Shown: one piece after another, positions 45,036 through 52,741 of the stretch | How the letters are laid out: each line of letters opens with the position of its first letter | How positions within the stretch are numbered: the stretch's first letter is position 1 | NCBI GenBank assembly: GCA_012032475.1 | Contig: JAAUSY010000006.1 | Coordinates: 1 to 52,741, forward strand | Direction of reading: 5' to 3' | Origin: Chloroflexaceae bacterium | GTDB lineage: Bacteria > Chloroflexota > Chloroflexia > Chloroflexales > Chloroflexaceae | Length of the DNA: 52,741 nucleotides | Program-made: the position numbers and the translations under genes | The notes under the pieces: model-generated | Told to the model about the DNA's origin: nothing | What the model saw: only the letters and a program-made list of their open reading frames with translations | The model's database searches: none

Positions 45036-46184
45036 TCAGGCCGGCAGGGTTCCCTGGGACGCAGCAACGGCTTTCTGTGCGCCTTCGGCCAGGGTGGTTG
45101 CCGAGATGAGCGGCGAGTTTTCGAGCAGCGCCAGCCCGGCTTCCTGGTTGGTGCCCACCAGACGGGCAATGATGGGAATGTTGGTCCGCACTTCTTCCAG
45201 CGCGGAGATAACCCCTCTGGCAACCTCGTCTACCCGTGTGATACCCCCAAAGATATTGAGCAGAATAGCCTTGACGTTCGGGTCCGAAAGGATGATTTGC
45301 AGCGCAACGCGGACCTTTTCTTTGCCAGCCCCGCCGCCAATATCGAGGAAGTTGGCCGGCTCGCCGCCATAGAGCTTCACCACGTCCATGGTTGCCATTG
45401 CCAACCCCGCGCCGTTCACCATACAACCGATGTTCCCATCGAGCTTGATATAGGTGATATCAGCTTCGCGAGCCTTTTGTTCGGCCTCTGGTTCGTCGGA
45501 GGTGTCACGAATAGCCACGAGTTCGGGGTGGCGGAACAGCGCACTATCATCTATCAGGACTTTGGAGTCGAGGGCTTGCAGGCTGCCATCATCGCGGATA
45601 ACCAGCGGGTTGATCTCAACCAGCGAAGCATCCTTCTCGACAAACGCCCGGTGGAGCGCACTGGCTATCTGGGCAAACTGGCGCGCCTGCTTGCCATCGG
45701 TCAATCCGATGGCAAAGGCCAGTTCGCGGGCCTGGTAGTCCAGCAGGCCAAGGCGAGGGTCTGCGGGAATTTTGACGATGGCTTTCGGGTTGGTTGCGGC
45801 CACCTCTTCAATTTCGACCCCCCCTTCGGCGGAGGCAATCATGACGATGCTCTGGGTGTCACGGTCGAGGACCGCGCCAAGGTAGATTTCCTTCTGATAG
45901 GCCACCGCCTCGGCAACCAGGACCTTTTCGACGGTGAGACCCTTTATGTTCATACCGAGAATCTGGCGGGCAGCCTGCTCGGCCTCTGCGGGAGCTTCGG
46001 CCAGCTTGACCCCGCCGGCCTTGCCGCGCCCGCCCACAAAAACCTGTGCCTTGACCACGACCTTCGCGCCTATTGCTTCGGAGATACGGCGGGCTTCTTC
46101 GGGGGTGGTCGCCACTCCCCCACCGGTCACTGGAATCCCATACTGCGCGAGCAACTCCCGTGCCTGATATTCATGCAGCTTCAT
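45036..46184 (-). CDS. sucC: Succinyl-CoA synthetase, beta subunit
   Basis: This subunit holds the ATP-grasp domain and the nucleotide and succinate sites of the TCA-cycle ligase. The 382-residue product begins [19 protein letters not shown] and has [71 protein letters not shown] and [16 protein letters not shown]. Length and order match SucC of E. coli. The alpha subunit gene sucD, usually adjacent, is not in the window; the next gene is gmd. Confidence 0.96.
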   Translation of the reverse strand: MKLHEYQARELLAQYGIPVTGGGVATTPEEARRISEAIGAKVVVKAQVFVGGRGKAGGVKLAEAPAEAEQAARQILGMNIKGLTVEKVLVAEAVAYQKEIYLGAVLDRDTQSIVMIASAEGGVEIEEVAATNPKAIVKIPADPRLGLLDYQARELAFAIGLTDGKQARQFAQIASALHRAFVEKDASLVEINPLVIRDDGSLQALDSKVLIDDSALFRHPELVAIRDTSDEPEAEQKAREADITYIKLDGNIGCMVNGAGLAMATMDVVKLYGGEPANFLDIGGGAGKEKVRVALQIILSDPNVKAILLNIFGGITRVDEVARGVISALEEVRTNIPIIARLVGTNQEAGLALLENSPLISATTLAEGAQKAVAASQGTLPA

Positions 46185-46321
46185 ACCATTCCTTTACCTC
46201 TAAACTCTAGCATTGTTCGTATCCTGCCAAACGTTTGGAGAAAGGGGGCATCTCCCGACCCCCTGAGAACCTCCCGTCTGCCACGATGGGTTTTCGGGTT
46301 CCAGTTGGGAAACCCAGGCCA

Positions 46322-46350
46322 ATGATAGCACAGGCAGGTGTTTCAGGCAA
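46322..46350 (-). promoter_or_regulatory. sucC promoter
   Basis: On the minus strand TTGCCT (46345-46350), 17 bp, TATCAT (46322-46327) with TGC before the -10. The start codon is 138 bp downstream. Confidence 0.65.
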
Positions 46351-46370
46351 GGGACCCCGTCCGTGGTCCG

Positions 46371-46409
46371 TGATGCCCTGATGCCCTGATGCCCTGATGC
46401 CCTGATGCC
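46371..46409. repeat. 8-bp tandem repeat TGATGCCC
   Basis: TGATGCCC is repeated 4.9 times without a mismatch between the sucC promoter and the YigZ-like gene. It is noncoding and could vary in copy number by slippage. Confidence 0.9.
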
Positions 46410-46410
46410 A

Positions 46411-46440
46411 GCGACGAACAACGCGGGATTCGAACCCCCA
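46411..46440 (-). other. tRNA 3'-half-like sequence
   Basis: On the minus strand GGGGGTTCGAATCCCGC matches the T-arm consensus GGTTCGAATCC and is followed by GTTGTTCGTCGCTGG. The T stem has one G-G mismatch and no D or anticodon arm precedes it, because the YigZ-like coding end lies there. This is not a functional tRNA. It could be a tRNA remnant, such as is left at integration sites, or chance. Confidence 0.35.
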
Positions 46441-46445
46441 CCGTT

Positions 46446-47072
46446 TCACCCGGCTTCGGTGACCATTTCGGCCTGGCCTGCGGTGAGTTCGGCCAGCCTC
46501 GCCGCACACGTTTCGCGGTGAATGACCGGTAGGGTTACCTCCAATGTCACCCTGGTAGCGAAATCCTCGCTGGTCACCTCGGCGTCGAGGGTGTCGAGAA
46601 GCTGACGGACCGCCGTATAGGCCGCGTAATCTATCTCCACCAGCATCGTACACTGCTCGACCCGCTCAGTTCGGGGGAGGATTTCCAGAACGGCCCTGGT
46701 CACATCGCTGTAGGCCCGCACCAACCCGCCCGTTCCGAGAAGCGTCCCACCAAAGTAGCGCGTCACCACCACCGTAACATCTCCCAGGTTGCTCCCTCGC
46801 AATACGGCAAGCACCGGCCGCCCGGCTGTGCCCGAAGGCTCGCCATCATCGCTCATCCCCGCCGTCACGCTGGCCCCATAGCCAACCAGGTAGGCATAGA
46901 CGTGATGGGTCGCATCGGGGTATTCAGCACGCACCCTGGCAATCAGGGCCTTCGCGGCATCAGCCGAGGGGGTATAGTCGGCAATCCCGATGAAACGCGA
47001 GTTGACCACCCGAATTTCGGCACGGGCCGCCGCGGCAGGAATGGGGTATCGGTCTGGGAGTACCGGGTTCAT
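46446..47072 (-). CDS. yigZ: YigZ/IMPACT family protein
   Basis: The 208-residue protein has the IMPACT N-terminal domain: RVVNSRFIGIADY, ATHHVYAYLVG, the signature DDGEPSGTAGRPVLAVLRGSNL and VVVTRYFGGTLLGTGGLVRAYSD. A C-terminal DUF1949-like ferredoxin-fold part follows (about 135-205). In eukaryotes IMPACT regulates the GCN2 kinase; the bacterial role is unknown. ATG 47072 matches the usual family start, although its ribosome-binding site is weak and the frame is open further upstream. Confidence 0.9.
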   Translation of the reverse strand: MNPVLPDRYPIPAAAARAEIRVVNSRFIGIADYTPSADAAKALIARVRAEYPDATHHVYAYLVGYGASVTAGMSDDGEPSGTAGRPVLAVLRGSNLGDVTVVVTRYFGGTLLGTGGLVRAYSDVTRAVLEILPRTERVEQCTMLVEIDYAAYTAVRQLLDTLDAEVTSEDFATRVTLEVTLPVIHRETCAARLAELTAGQAEMVTEAG

Positions 47073-47431
47073 GGTGAGATCAGGTTCATCGCGCTTATCA
47101 CCTATGATACCAATGATACCAGATAAAGGCGCAACGGGTGCGCCCCCCGGTCTGCCAGAGAAAAATGGTTCCCCTTCCCTATGGGCACCGGGAAGGGGAG
47201 GGGAGGAGTTTGCCAGGAGGTTATCAAAAACCACTGATTCTATTCTACCACGTTTATCAAGTAAAATCTATCTTAATTTCCGGTCGTTCTGGTCTCCGCA
47301 ATTTCCGGGCCACATATCGTGTATCATGAAGGGGGATATCAGGCAGCAGCGACCATATCATATCACAACATAACATCATCGTACCAATCATTATCATTCT
47401 CGTAATCAGGTGGCATGAAGCGGTGAGACGA
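47073..47431. promoter_or_regulatory. Divergent promoter region between yigZ and the histidine kinase
   Basis: This 359-bp noncoding stretch is AT-richer than its surroundings. On the minus strand TGG-TAGAAT (47242-47250) is a likely yigZ promoter. Its leader can form the perfect 9-bp hairpin CCCCTTCCC/GGGAAGGGG (47171-47198), followed on that strand by AACCATTTTT, which resembles an attenuator. On the plus strand GTGTATCATG (about 47320-47330) is a possible -10 for the kinase. Confidence 0.4.
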
Positions 47432-48877
47432 ATGAACCTGGTCATCTTCAGTCATCTCATGAAAAACGCGAAACAGGCCATACGACGGGTCCGGAACCGG
47501 GTTTTCCCCTCTCTGGGAAGCCATTCCGTTCTTTCGAGACCGGGGCGGCGGGCCGGGGCAGGCTGCCCCGAACCCGGCCAAACGTTGGAGGAGAAAACCC
47601 AGGAACACGACCGGAACCTGCTGATGGATAACGAGCAGCTCCGGCAGACGCTCGCGGAGCACGCCCGGACCACCAGGGACCTTTTCCAGAACCGCGCCCT
47701 GCTCCAGGGGTTTCTTGACAATTCCCCCACGATTATGTTTGCCAAAGACCTGGAAGGACGGACTATCCTGACCAACCGGAAGTTTGGGGCCCTGGCGCAC
47801 CTGGCAATAGATGATATCATCGGCAAAACCGACTACGACTTCTACTCCAGGGAGAAGGCCAACCAGATTCGTGCGACCGATGAGCATATCCTCAAAACGA
47901 AAAAGCCCCTGGAAGTTGAGACTATCAGTTCGCAGGAGGACGGAGTCCACACCTACCTGACGGTCAAGTTCCCCCTCTTTAACGACGAGGGGACTATCTT
48001 CGCCATTGGTGGCATCACCACCGATATCACCGAACGCAAACGAACCGAGGTTGAACTCCACCGGGCCAAAGAAGCCGCAGAACAGGCCAACCAGGCCAAG
48101 AGCACCTTCCTGGCGAATATGAGCCACGAACTGCGCACCCCCCTGAACGCGATTATTGGCTACAGTGAGATGCTCCAGGAAGAGGCCCAGGAGTGGGGCG
48201 ATACCGATCTGGCGACCGACCTGGAGAAGATTCACGCGGCGGGGCACCACCTGCTGTCGCTGATCAGCGACATTCTGGATATCTCCAAGATTGAAGCTGG
48301 TCGGATGGAACTGCACCTGGAAACCTTTTCCATCAAGGCGCTGCTCAACGAAGTGATCACCACGGTGCATCCCCTGATACACCAGAACCACAACACGCTC
48401 AAGGTTGAATATCGGCTTGCCCCGATGACCATGAACGCGGACATGACCAGGGTCCGCCAGATTCTCCTCAACCTGCTGAGCAATGCAGCAAAGTTTACCG
48501 ATCATGGTATCATTACGCTGCGGGTGATGGGCGAGACGTACGGGGAGGGAGACCAGGTGAGAGACCCGGAAGACCGGGGAGAAGCCGAAACCGCGTCTGG
48601 TGGGGAGATGAAGCCTGGCGAATGGATGGTGTTTCGAGTGAACGACAACGGCATTGGAATAACCCCGGAGCAGGTGGCGCACCTGTTTGAGCCATTTGCC
48701 CAGGGCGATAACACGACCACCCGCAAATATGGCGGCACCGGTCTGGGGTTAGCGATCAGTCGTCAGTTCTGTCGGATGATGGGGGGCGATGTCACGGTTG
48801 AGAGTGTGGTGGGGCGGGGGTCGGTGTTCACGGTGCGGCTTCCGCGGAATGTCCGGGGACCTGCTTCCGTCAGGTGA
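47432..48877 (+). CDS. PAS-domain sensor histidine kinase (orphan, soluble)
   Basis: The 481-residue protein has a basic N-terminus, a short coiled coil (about 55-85) and one PAS domain (about 87-210: [53 protein letters not shown]). Then come the H box [23 protein letters not shown] and the ATPase domain with N box [16 protein letters not shown]1 [12 protein letters not shown] and G2 [14 protein letters not shown]. No transmembrane helix is present, so it senses an internal signal. No response regulator is adjacent. An insertion of about 25 acidic residues lies in the ATPase domain ([20 protein letters not shown]). Its start is ATG 47432. Confidence 0.93.
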   Translation: MNLVIFSHLMKNAKQAIRRVRNRVFPSLGSHSVLSRPGRRAGAGCPEPGQTLEEKTQEHDRNLLMDNEQLRQTLAEHARTTRDLFQNRALLQGFLDNSPTIMFAKDLEGRTILTNRKFGALAHLAIDDIIGKTDYDFYSREKANQIRATDEHILKTKKPLEVETISSQEDGVHTYLTVKFPLFNDEGTIFAIGGITTDITERKRTEVELHRAKEAAEQANQAKSTFLANMSHELRTPLNAIIGYSEMLQEEAQEWGDTDLATDLEKIHAAGHHLLSLISDILDISKIEAGRMELHLETFSIKALLNEVITTVHPLIHQNHNTLKVEYRLAPMTMNADMTRVRQILLNLLSNAAKFTDHGIITLRVMGETYGEGDQVRDPEDRGEAETASGGEMKPGEWMVFRVNDNGIGITPEQVAHLFEPFAQGDNTTTRKYGGTGLGLAISRQFCRMMGGDVTVESVVGRGSVFTVRLPRNVRGPASVR

Positions 48878-48944
48878 GTCCCCTTCATCCATCCCGTCCG
48901 TTCCCATCCCACGCTATCTCTCGGTATGACGCTCCAGGTGGATA

Positions 48945-48962
48945 GCGCGTCCAGCGCGTCCG
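48945..48962. repeat. Tandem 9-bp repeat AGCGCGTCC
   Basis: AGCGCGTCC occurs twice in a row in the gap between the histidine kinase and fabD, followed by a CCGG...CCGG hairpin (about 48960-48975) and ATTTCCTGATCTT. It may belong to the kinase terminator. Confidence 0.5.
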
Positions 48963-49033
48963 GGGCGCTCCGGATTTCCTGATCTTATCAATTCAATCAA
49001 ACAAACTATGAGTGAGAAGGAGAAGACGTTCAC

Positions 49034-50020
49034 GTGGATATTCTACATCTTATCAAGGGAGGCATGGCATTTGTCTTTCCAGGGCAGGGACCGCAGTATG
49101 TCGGGATGGGCAAGCAGCTCTACGATACGTTTGCCTCGGCCCAGGCTATCTTCAATTGCGCCGATGAGGTGCTTGGGTTTCAGCTTTCTTCGCTCTGTTT
49201 CCATGGCCCCAAAGAACTGCTCGACGACACCATCAATGCCCAGCCGGCAATCCTGACGGTCAGCGTCGCCTGCCTCGAACTGCTCAGGAAGCACTGGCAA
49301 AACGCCTTCGGAACGGGGGTGAAGCCCGCGCTGGTGGCCGGCCACAGCCTGGGGGAGTTCACCGCGCTGGTGGCCGCTGGGGTCCTGAAGTTCGAAGACG
49401 CGCTCTTGCTCGTGCGCGAGCGCGGTCGGCTCATGAAGGAATGCAGCCAGGATCGTTCTGGCGGGATGGCCGCGATTGTGGGGCTGGAACAGGAAGCGCT
49501 GTTGCAGATATGCCAGGAAGCGCAGTCGGAGGGCATTGTGACGCTGGCAAATGACAATTCGCAGTTGCAGATGGTCTTGAGCGGCGAACTGGCCGCGCTG
49601 AAGCGGGCCATGGAGCTTGCCAGGGAGCGCGGGGCCAAAGTGGTTCGGCAGCTTGCCATCAGCGTTGCGTCCCATTCGCCGCTGATGCAGCAGGCCGCCG
49701 AACATTTTCAGGCCAGAGTGCGCGACCTCTGCCTCCACCCGCCAGAGGTGCCGCTCCTTTCGAATATCACGGCGCAGATGATGACGACCGTGGATGAGAT
49801 GCGCCAGGAAATGACCGAGCAACTGACGCTCCCCGTCCAGTGGACGAAGTCGGTGCAGACCGCCGTGAATGCCGGCGTCGAAACGTTCATCGAGTTGGGG
49901 CCGGGGCAGGTGCTTTCGGGCCTCATCCGGCGCATTGCGCAGGATGTCCAGACCATCAGTCTCAACGACCAGGATATCGTCAAGTTCCTGGGCGAAAGTG
50001 AAACGGGTCACTCACAATAG
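49034..50020 (+). CDS. fabD: Malonyl-CoA:ACP transacylase
   Basis: FabD moves malonyl from CoA to acyl carrier protein for fatty acid elongation. The 328-residue product has FVFPGQGPQYVGMGKQLYD, the nucleophile in AGHSLGEFTAL (Ser105), the Arg in LLVRERGRLMKE, the catalytic His in SVASHSPLM, and the late ELGPGQVLSGLIRRI. The start is GTG 49034, with AAGGAG ten bases upstream; the ATG at 49064 has its AAGGGAGG too close to be used well. No other fab genes are nearby, which suggests a dispersed pathway or a role in polyketide assembly. purB follows 18 bp later. Confidence 0.94.
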   Translation: MDILHLIKGGMAFVFPGQGPQYVGMGKQLYDTFASAQAIFNCADEVLGFQLSSLCFHGPKELLDDTINAQPAILTVSVACLELLRKHWQNAFGTGVKPALVAGHSLGEFTALVAAGVLKFEDALLLVRERGRLMKECSQDRSGGMAAIVGLEQEALLQICQEAQSEGIVTLANDNSQLQMVLSGELAALKRAMELARERGAKVVRQLAISVASHSPLMQQAAEHFQARVRDLCLHPPEVPLLSNITAQMMTTVDEMRQEMTEQLTLPVQWTKSVQTAVNAGVETFIELGPGQVLSGLIRRIAQDVQTISLNDQDIVKFLGESETGHSQ

Positions 50021-50038
50021 TGCAAGGAATGGTGTTCT

Positions 50039-51427
50039 ATGGAATCATGGTTTTCAGAAAGGGCGAAGGACCTGCCCCTGACCACGCTCTCTCCGCTCGA
50101 CGGGCGCTACCGGGAAGATGTCGCGCCGCTGGAGCCGTTCTTTAGCGAGGCGGCGCTTTTCCGCTACCGGGTTCAGGTCGAGGTCGAATACCTGTTGTTC
50201 CTGACGCGTCTGCGCAGCCTCAGCTTCGTCCCCGCCTTCGACGAGCACCAGCGGGAGATGTTGCGCACGCTCTACCTCAAGTTTGGCCCGCAGGATGCCC
50301 AGGAGATTGCCGCCTGGGACCGCCGGGTCAACCACGATGTCAAGGCCGTGGAATACTGGCTGCGCGAACGGCTCACGACGATGGGGATGGAGCCGTGGGT
50401 TGAGGCGGTCCATTTTGCGCTCACGTCGGAAGATGTGAATAACCTGGCCTATGGCCTGATTATCCGTGATTCCCGCGACCAGGTGCTCCTCCCGACCGTG
50501 AAGAAGATTCTGATGGATTTGCGGGCGTGGTCTCGCGCCGAGGCCGAAACACCGATGCTGGCGCGTACGCACGGGCAGCCTGCCACCCCAACGACCATGG
50601 GCAAAGAACTGAATGTGTTTGTGTTTCGTCTGACCCGCACCATGAAAGACCTTGGGGACATCGAGATAACGGGAAAGCTCAATGGGGCCAGTGGCTCCTT
50701 CGCTGCCCATGTTGCGGCCTACCCCCACACGGACTGGACGGCCATCAGCGGCGCGTTTGTGCGGTCGCTCGGCCTGAAGCCGTTGATGCTCACCACCCAG
50801 ATAGAACCCCACGACACGCTGGCAATGGTGTGTGATGCGCTCAAACGCCTGAACACCGTGTTGCTGGATATCTGCCAGGATTTCTGGCGCTACATCAGCG
50901 ATGAATATTTCGTTCAGGTTCCGACGGAAGGGGAGGTCGGGTCGTCTACGATGCCCCACAAAATCAACCCGATTGCTTTTGAGAACGGCGAAGGGAACCT
51001 GGGGTTGGCAAATGCCCTGCTGGAGTTTATGAGCCGCAAACTGCCGGTCTCGCGGCTCCAGCGCGATCTTTCCGATAGCACGGTCCTCCGCAACCTGGGA
51101 GTTGCCTGGGGCTACAGCCTGCTGGCCTACCGCCGCATCTACAAGGGCATCCACAAGCTGTCGGTCAACCACGACCGGCTGCTCCGCGACCTGCAACACC
51201 ACCCGGAGGTACTGGCCGAGGCGTTTCAGATTATCCTGCGGCGGGCCGGGTATCCGCAGCCCTACGAGGTGCTGAAGGGGCTGACCCGCGGGCGCACGCT
51301 GACGCTGGAGGAACTGCGGGCCTTTGTTGATACGCTGGATATTGACCCGGCGCTCCGGGATGAGCTGCGGGCGCTCACACCGGAGACGTATACCGGGTTG
51401 GCGTCCAGGCTGGCGTGGTTCTGGTAG
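50039..51427 (+). CDS. purB: Adenylosuccinate lyase
   Basis: The enzyme acts twice in purine synthesis, splitting fumarate from SAICAR and from adenylosuccinate. The 462-residue product is of the E. coli-like long type: LTTLSPLDGRYREDVAPLEPFFSE, RRVNHDVKAVEYWLRE, HFALTSEDVNNLAYG, ARTHGQPATPTTMGKEL and the signature SSTMPHKINPIAFENGEGN with the catalytic loop serine. It probably shares a transcript with fabD. A strong hairpin follows the stop. Confidence 0.97.
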   Translation: MESWFSERAKDLPLTTLSPLDGRYREDVAPLEPFFSEAALFRYRVQVEVEYLLFLTRLRSLSFVPAFDEHQREMLRTLYLKFGPQDAQEIAAWDRRVNHDVKAVEYWLRERLTTMGMEPWVEAVHFALTSEDVNNLAYGLIIRDSRDQVLLPTVKKILMDLRAWSRAEAETPMLARTHGQPATPTTMGKELNVFVFRLTRTMKDLGDIEITGKLNGASGSFAAHVAAYPHTDWTAISGAFVRSLGLKPLMLTTQIEPHDTLAMVCDALKRLNTVLLDICQDFWRYISDEYFVQVPTEGEVGSSTMPHKINPIAFENGEGNLGLANALLEFMSRKLPVSRLQRDLSDSTVLRNLGVAWGYSLLAYRRIYKGIHKLSVNHDRLLRDLQHHPEVLAEAFQIILRRAGYPQPYEVLKGLTRGRTLTLEELRAFVDTLDIDPALRDELRALTPETYTGLASRLAWFW

Positions 51428-51468
51428 GGCACGGTCTGACCTGACCCCTCTCAGGTCAGGTCATGCCC
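51427..51468. terminator. Bidirectional terminator hairpin after purB
   Basis: TGACCTGA (51437-51444) pairs perfectly with TCAGGTCA (51451-51458), extended by GGGCA (51427-51431) with TGCCC (51464-51468). It lies at the convergent ends of purB and the small minus-strand gene, whose stop is within it. Confidence 0.6.
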
Positions 51469-51685
51469 GCTTCGTCCGTTTGCTGGCCGGGGCTTCGTCG
51501 TCCCCCACCAGGCACGACGAGGCTTCGGCCAGGTGGCGGCGAAATTCCTGCAACTGGCCGCGCAGCAGCGCGAGGTGCTGCATCAACTGGCCGATAGCCT
51601 GGTCCGGGGTGAGCTTGCCGCCCCTCCACATCCGCAGCAGTTCGTCCAGGGGGTAGGTGCTCATCCGGGTGGGTTGGTTTTCCAT
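51461..51685 (-). CDS. Small helical protein of unknown function
   Basis: The product is 74 residues. YPLDELLRMWRGGKLTPDQAIGQLMQHLALLRGQLQEFRRHLAEA is amphipathic helix with a GKLTPDQAIGQ turn, followed by a charged tail ending KRTKRA. ATG 51685 has AAAGGAG about ten bases upstream; the frame is open further but without a good site. The helix-turn-helix-like pattern is suggestive only. The convergent end with purB and the accessory genes to the right put it at a boundary of the conserved core. Confidence 0.6.
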   Translation of the reverse strand: MENQPTRMSTYPLDELLRMWRGGKLTPDQAIGQLMQHLALLRGQLQEFRRHLAEASSCLVGDDEAPASKRTKRA

Positions 51686-51731
51686 AGAGTCCGCTCCTTT
51701 TTTCGTCGTCGTTCCCTGCGCCCGGTCCCCG

Positions 51732-51817
51732 TGGTAGAATAGCAGCACCGGGGGCGCACGACCGGTGCTGCTCCTGTGGATTTATCCGAATGGCTACATA
51801 TCTAACTGGCTAAATAT
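51732..51817 (+). promoter_or_regulatory. Promoter, hairpin and direct repeat upstream of the XRE gene
   Basis: TGG-TAGAAT (51732-51740) is followed immediately by a perfect 11-bp inverted repeat, AGCAGCACCGG (51741-51751) and CCGGTGCTGCT (51762-51772). Further down TGGCTACATAT (51791-51801) and TGGCTAAATAT (51807-51817) form a direct repeat at 16-bp spacing. These are candidate operators for autoregulation by the XRE protein; which one it uses cannot be told. Confidence 0.5.
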
Positions 51818-51855
51818 TACCACATCCTGGAAAAAAGTCAAGGTAACATGGGACC

Positions 51856-52083
51856 ATGCAGAGGTTTGGTGAGAAGGTGAGGGATTTGCGGAAGCGGCGA
51901 AAGATGACCCTGACAGAACTTGCCAGGGCGCTTGGGTATGATGCAGCATCGAGCAGCTACCTCAGCGTAATTGAGACGGGAAAGAAGAAACCACGAGCAG
52001 AATTTATCTTGAAGGTGGCGCAGTTCTTCCAGGTGTCTGCTGATATCCTGATGGATGATCAACTGGACCTGCCGCCGGGGTAG
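51856..52083 (+). CDS. XRE-family helix-turn-helix regulator
   Basis: This 75-residue protein is almost entirely a Cro/CI-type HTH domain: FGEKVRDLRKRRKMTLTELARALG for the first helices, then SYLSVIETGKKKPRAEFILKVAQFFQVSADILMD. The insertion YDAASSSYLS before the recognition helix resembles the variant seen in small XRE proteins of phage and toxin-antitoxin loci. No ligand-binding domain is present. It precedes a broken DUF4258/DUF2283 pair and an EAD protein, so it may regulate them. The ATG lacks a strong ribosome-binding site. Confidence 0.88.
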   Translation: MQRFGEKVRDLRKRRKMTLTELARALGYDAASSSYLSVIETGKKKPRAEFILKVAQFFQVSADILMDDQLDLPPG

Positions 52084-52125
52084 CCGCCGGGGTGGGAGCA
52101 GAGCCGCAGGAGCGGACTTGAACCT

Positions 52126-52200
52126 GTGCGATTTCGCCTGACTCGACACGCCCAACAGGAGATGACCCGAATTGGAGGACGTGATGAAAGTAACCTATGA
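52126..52200 (+). pseudogene. DUF4258 remnant
   Basis: GTG 52126 opens RFRLTRHAQQEMTRI, which matches the start of DUF4258 proteins (LTRHAxxRMxxR pattern). The frame then runs GGRDESNL and stops at 52200, while the family has about 80-100 residues. The usual DUF2283 partner begins at 52184, inside this remnant. The body of the gene therefore looks deleted, leaving the first 15 or so codons and the ribosome-binding site GGAGG of the next gene. Confidence 0.55.
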
Positions 52201-52391
52201 TTGATATCGAGGTGGATATCGTGCGTATTCTGCTGAACGACGCCTCCATTGAAGAGAGCAACGAGGACCTGCCGGGGATCATCATTGACTATGACCGGAA
52301 CGGCCATATCGTGGGTATCGAGATCCTCGACGCGTCAAAGCGTATGCCCGACCCGCGCTCGATAGCGTATACGCTCGTGGGGAGCCAGTGA
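52184..52391 (+). CDS. DUF2283 protein, frameshifted near the start
   Basis: DUF2283 proteins open with MKVTYD; this gene does so at 52184, with GGAGG upstream, but then hits a stop. Removing one T at 52201-52202 gives MKVTYDDIEVDIVRILLNDASIEESNED, then GIIIDYDRNGHIVGIEILDASKRM, a complete 68-residue family member. An in-frame ATG at 52197 could give a shortened form lacking the first strand. DUF2283 is often paired with DUF4258 in loci resembling toxin-antitoxin modules; here the partner is truncated. Confidence 0.75.
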
Positions 52392-52411
52392 GGGCACGCT
52401 CCCCCCCACAC

Positions 52412-52441
52412 TTGTCCCCTCCCGCGCCTCGCTGGTATAAT
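52412..52441 (+). promoter_or_regulatory. Promoter of the EAD gene
   Basis: TTGTCC (52412-52417), 18 bp, TATAAT (52436-52441) with TGG before the -10. The start codon lies 52 bp downstream, so the EAD gene appears to have its own promoter. Confidence 0.7.
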
Positions 52442-52492
52442 GGGGGGGAGAAGGAGCACCCTGCGGGGGAGTGAGCGCGGGAGAACGATGGA

Positions 52493-52741
52493 ATGACGAC
52501 CGACGAGCCTGAGATCCTGCTTCTCGGACGAATCCTGACCGATACCTTCAATGATGAAGACTTGAACGAGTTCTGTTTTTACTACTTCCGTGAGGTCTAT
52601 AAAGGATTTTCGCTGGAGATGGGACGGAGGACCCGGGTCCTCCGTCTCATAGAGTATTGCGAAAATCGGAGTAAATTGACAGAACTCCGTCAGCGCCTTC
52701 AGAAGATGCGCCCGGAGTGCTTCCCTGCTCCCCCGGCCCCC
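52493..52741 (+). CDS. Effector-associated-domain (EAD7-like) protein, 5' part
   Basis: From ATG 52493 the product reads MTTDEPEILLLGRILTDTF, then NDEDLNEFCFYYFREVYKGF, RVLRLIEYCENRSKLTELRQRLQKMRPECF, and leaves the window in a Pro/Ala stretch. This fits a death-like helical effector-associated domain of the EAD7 type (a pattern of FNxxELxxLCF, xxLVxYxxRxxRxxELxxxLxxxRP). In bacteria these sit at the N-terminus of multidomain conflict proteins and recruit partners bearing the same domain to proteases, TIR or nucleotide-binding modules. What follows here is outside the window, so the effector is unknown. Recognition is from the pattern, not a search. Confidence 0.65.
   Translation, partial: MTTDEPEILLLGRILTDTFNDEDLNEFCFYYFREVYKGFSLEMGRRTRVLRLIEYCENRSKLTELRQRLQKMRPECFPAPPAP

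Noticed and set aside
46411-46440. Functional tRNA or tmRNA on the minus strand
   Set aside because: Only a T-arm-like half is present; the 5' part would fall in the yigZ coding end and no D or anticodon arm can be formed.

Overview
The window is GC-rich bacterial chromosome, densely packed with genes and most likely from the Chloroflexota. The pointers are: a large polytopic protein with a YYY-type membrane domain (a family named for its occurrence in Chloroflexi and Archaea); a soluble Ser/Thr kinase fused to a PQQ-like propeller; an FHA-winged-helix regulator; HEAT-repeat/SH3 and zinc-ribbon accessory proteins; and an effector-associated domain (EAD) protein at the right edge. The phylum is inferred from protein families only. 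No rRNA, complete tRNA or CRISPR array is present.

Layout. 0-8.3 kb (minus strand) is a tetrapyrrole cluster, hemA-(gap)-hemC-hemD-HD hydrolase-hemB-hemE-hemL, carrying the C5 route from glutamyl-tRNA to coproporphyrinogen III. It is followed at the left edge by a secreted glycoside-hydrolase-like gene. 8.3-12.2 kb (plus) is rpsO and pnp with long structured untranslated regions. 12.2-17.7 kb (plus) is a signalling and secretion run: kinase, PP2C phosphatase, ftsY, a small zinc ribbon, and a Bax-inhibitor-1 membrane protein. 17.8-24.3 kb holds the 1709-residue YYY membrane protein, the FHA regulator and a conserved unknown. 24.4-28.7 kb (minus) holds pspA, rsmG, nadD, a small unknown, a 4-TM protein and a lipoprotein. 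29-33.4 kb (plus) holds an EF-G-like GTPase, a phosphomannomutase/phosphoglucomutase and a pseudouridine synthase. 33.4-38.6 kb (minus) holds a GT39-like membrane protein, a HEAT/SH3 protein and coaBC. 38.9-42.2 kb (plus) holds a CDGSH protein, two paralogous zinc-ribbon proteins, serC and a GT4 glycosyltransferase. 42.6-47 kb holds a small membrane protein, a SnoaL-like protein, gmd, sucC and a YigZ/IMPACT protein. 47.4-51.4 kb holds a PAS histidine kinase, fabD and purB. 51.4-52.7 kb is an accessory edge: a small unknown, an XRE regulator, a broken DUF4258/DUF2283 pair and the start of an EAD protein.

How the genes work together. The heme genes form one pathway. The kinase carries six ET-x-x-V repeats that could serve as phosphothreonine baits; with the PP2C next door and an FHA-winged-helix regulator 9 kb downstream, this suggests a phospho-Thr signalling circuit. 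gmd, phosphomannomutase, GT4 and the two GT39/YYY-like membrane proteins fit cell-surface glycan assembly.

Eight genes carry nine apparent single-base indels, seven of them deletions and several in G/C runs. They restore full-length family members when corrected, so sequencing or assembly error is the leading explanation; each is noted separately. A recurrent extended -10 element (TGn-TAnnAT) precedes many genes on both strands and looks like the housekeeping promoter of this organism.
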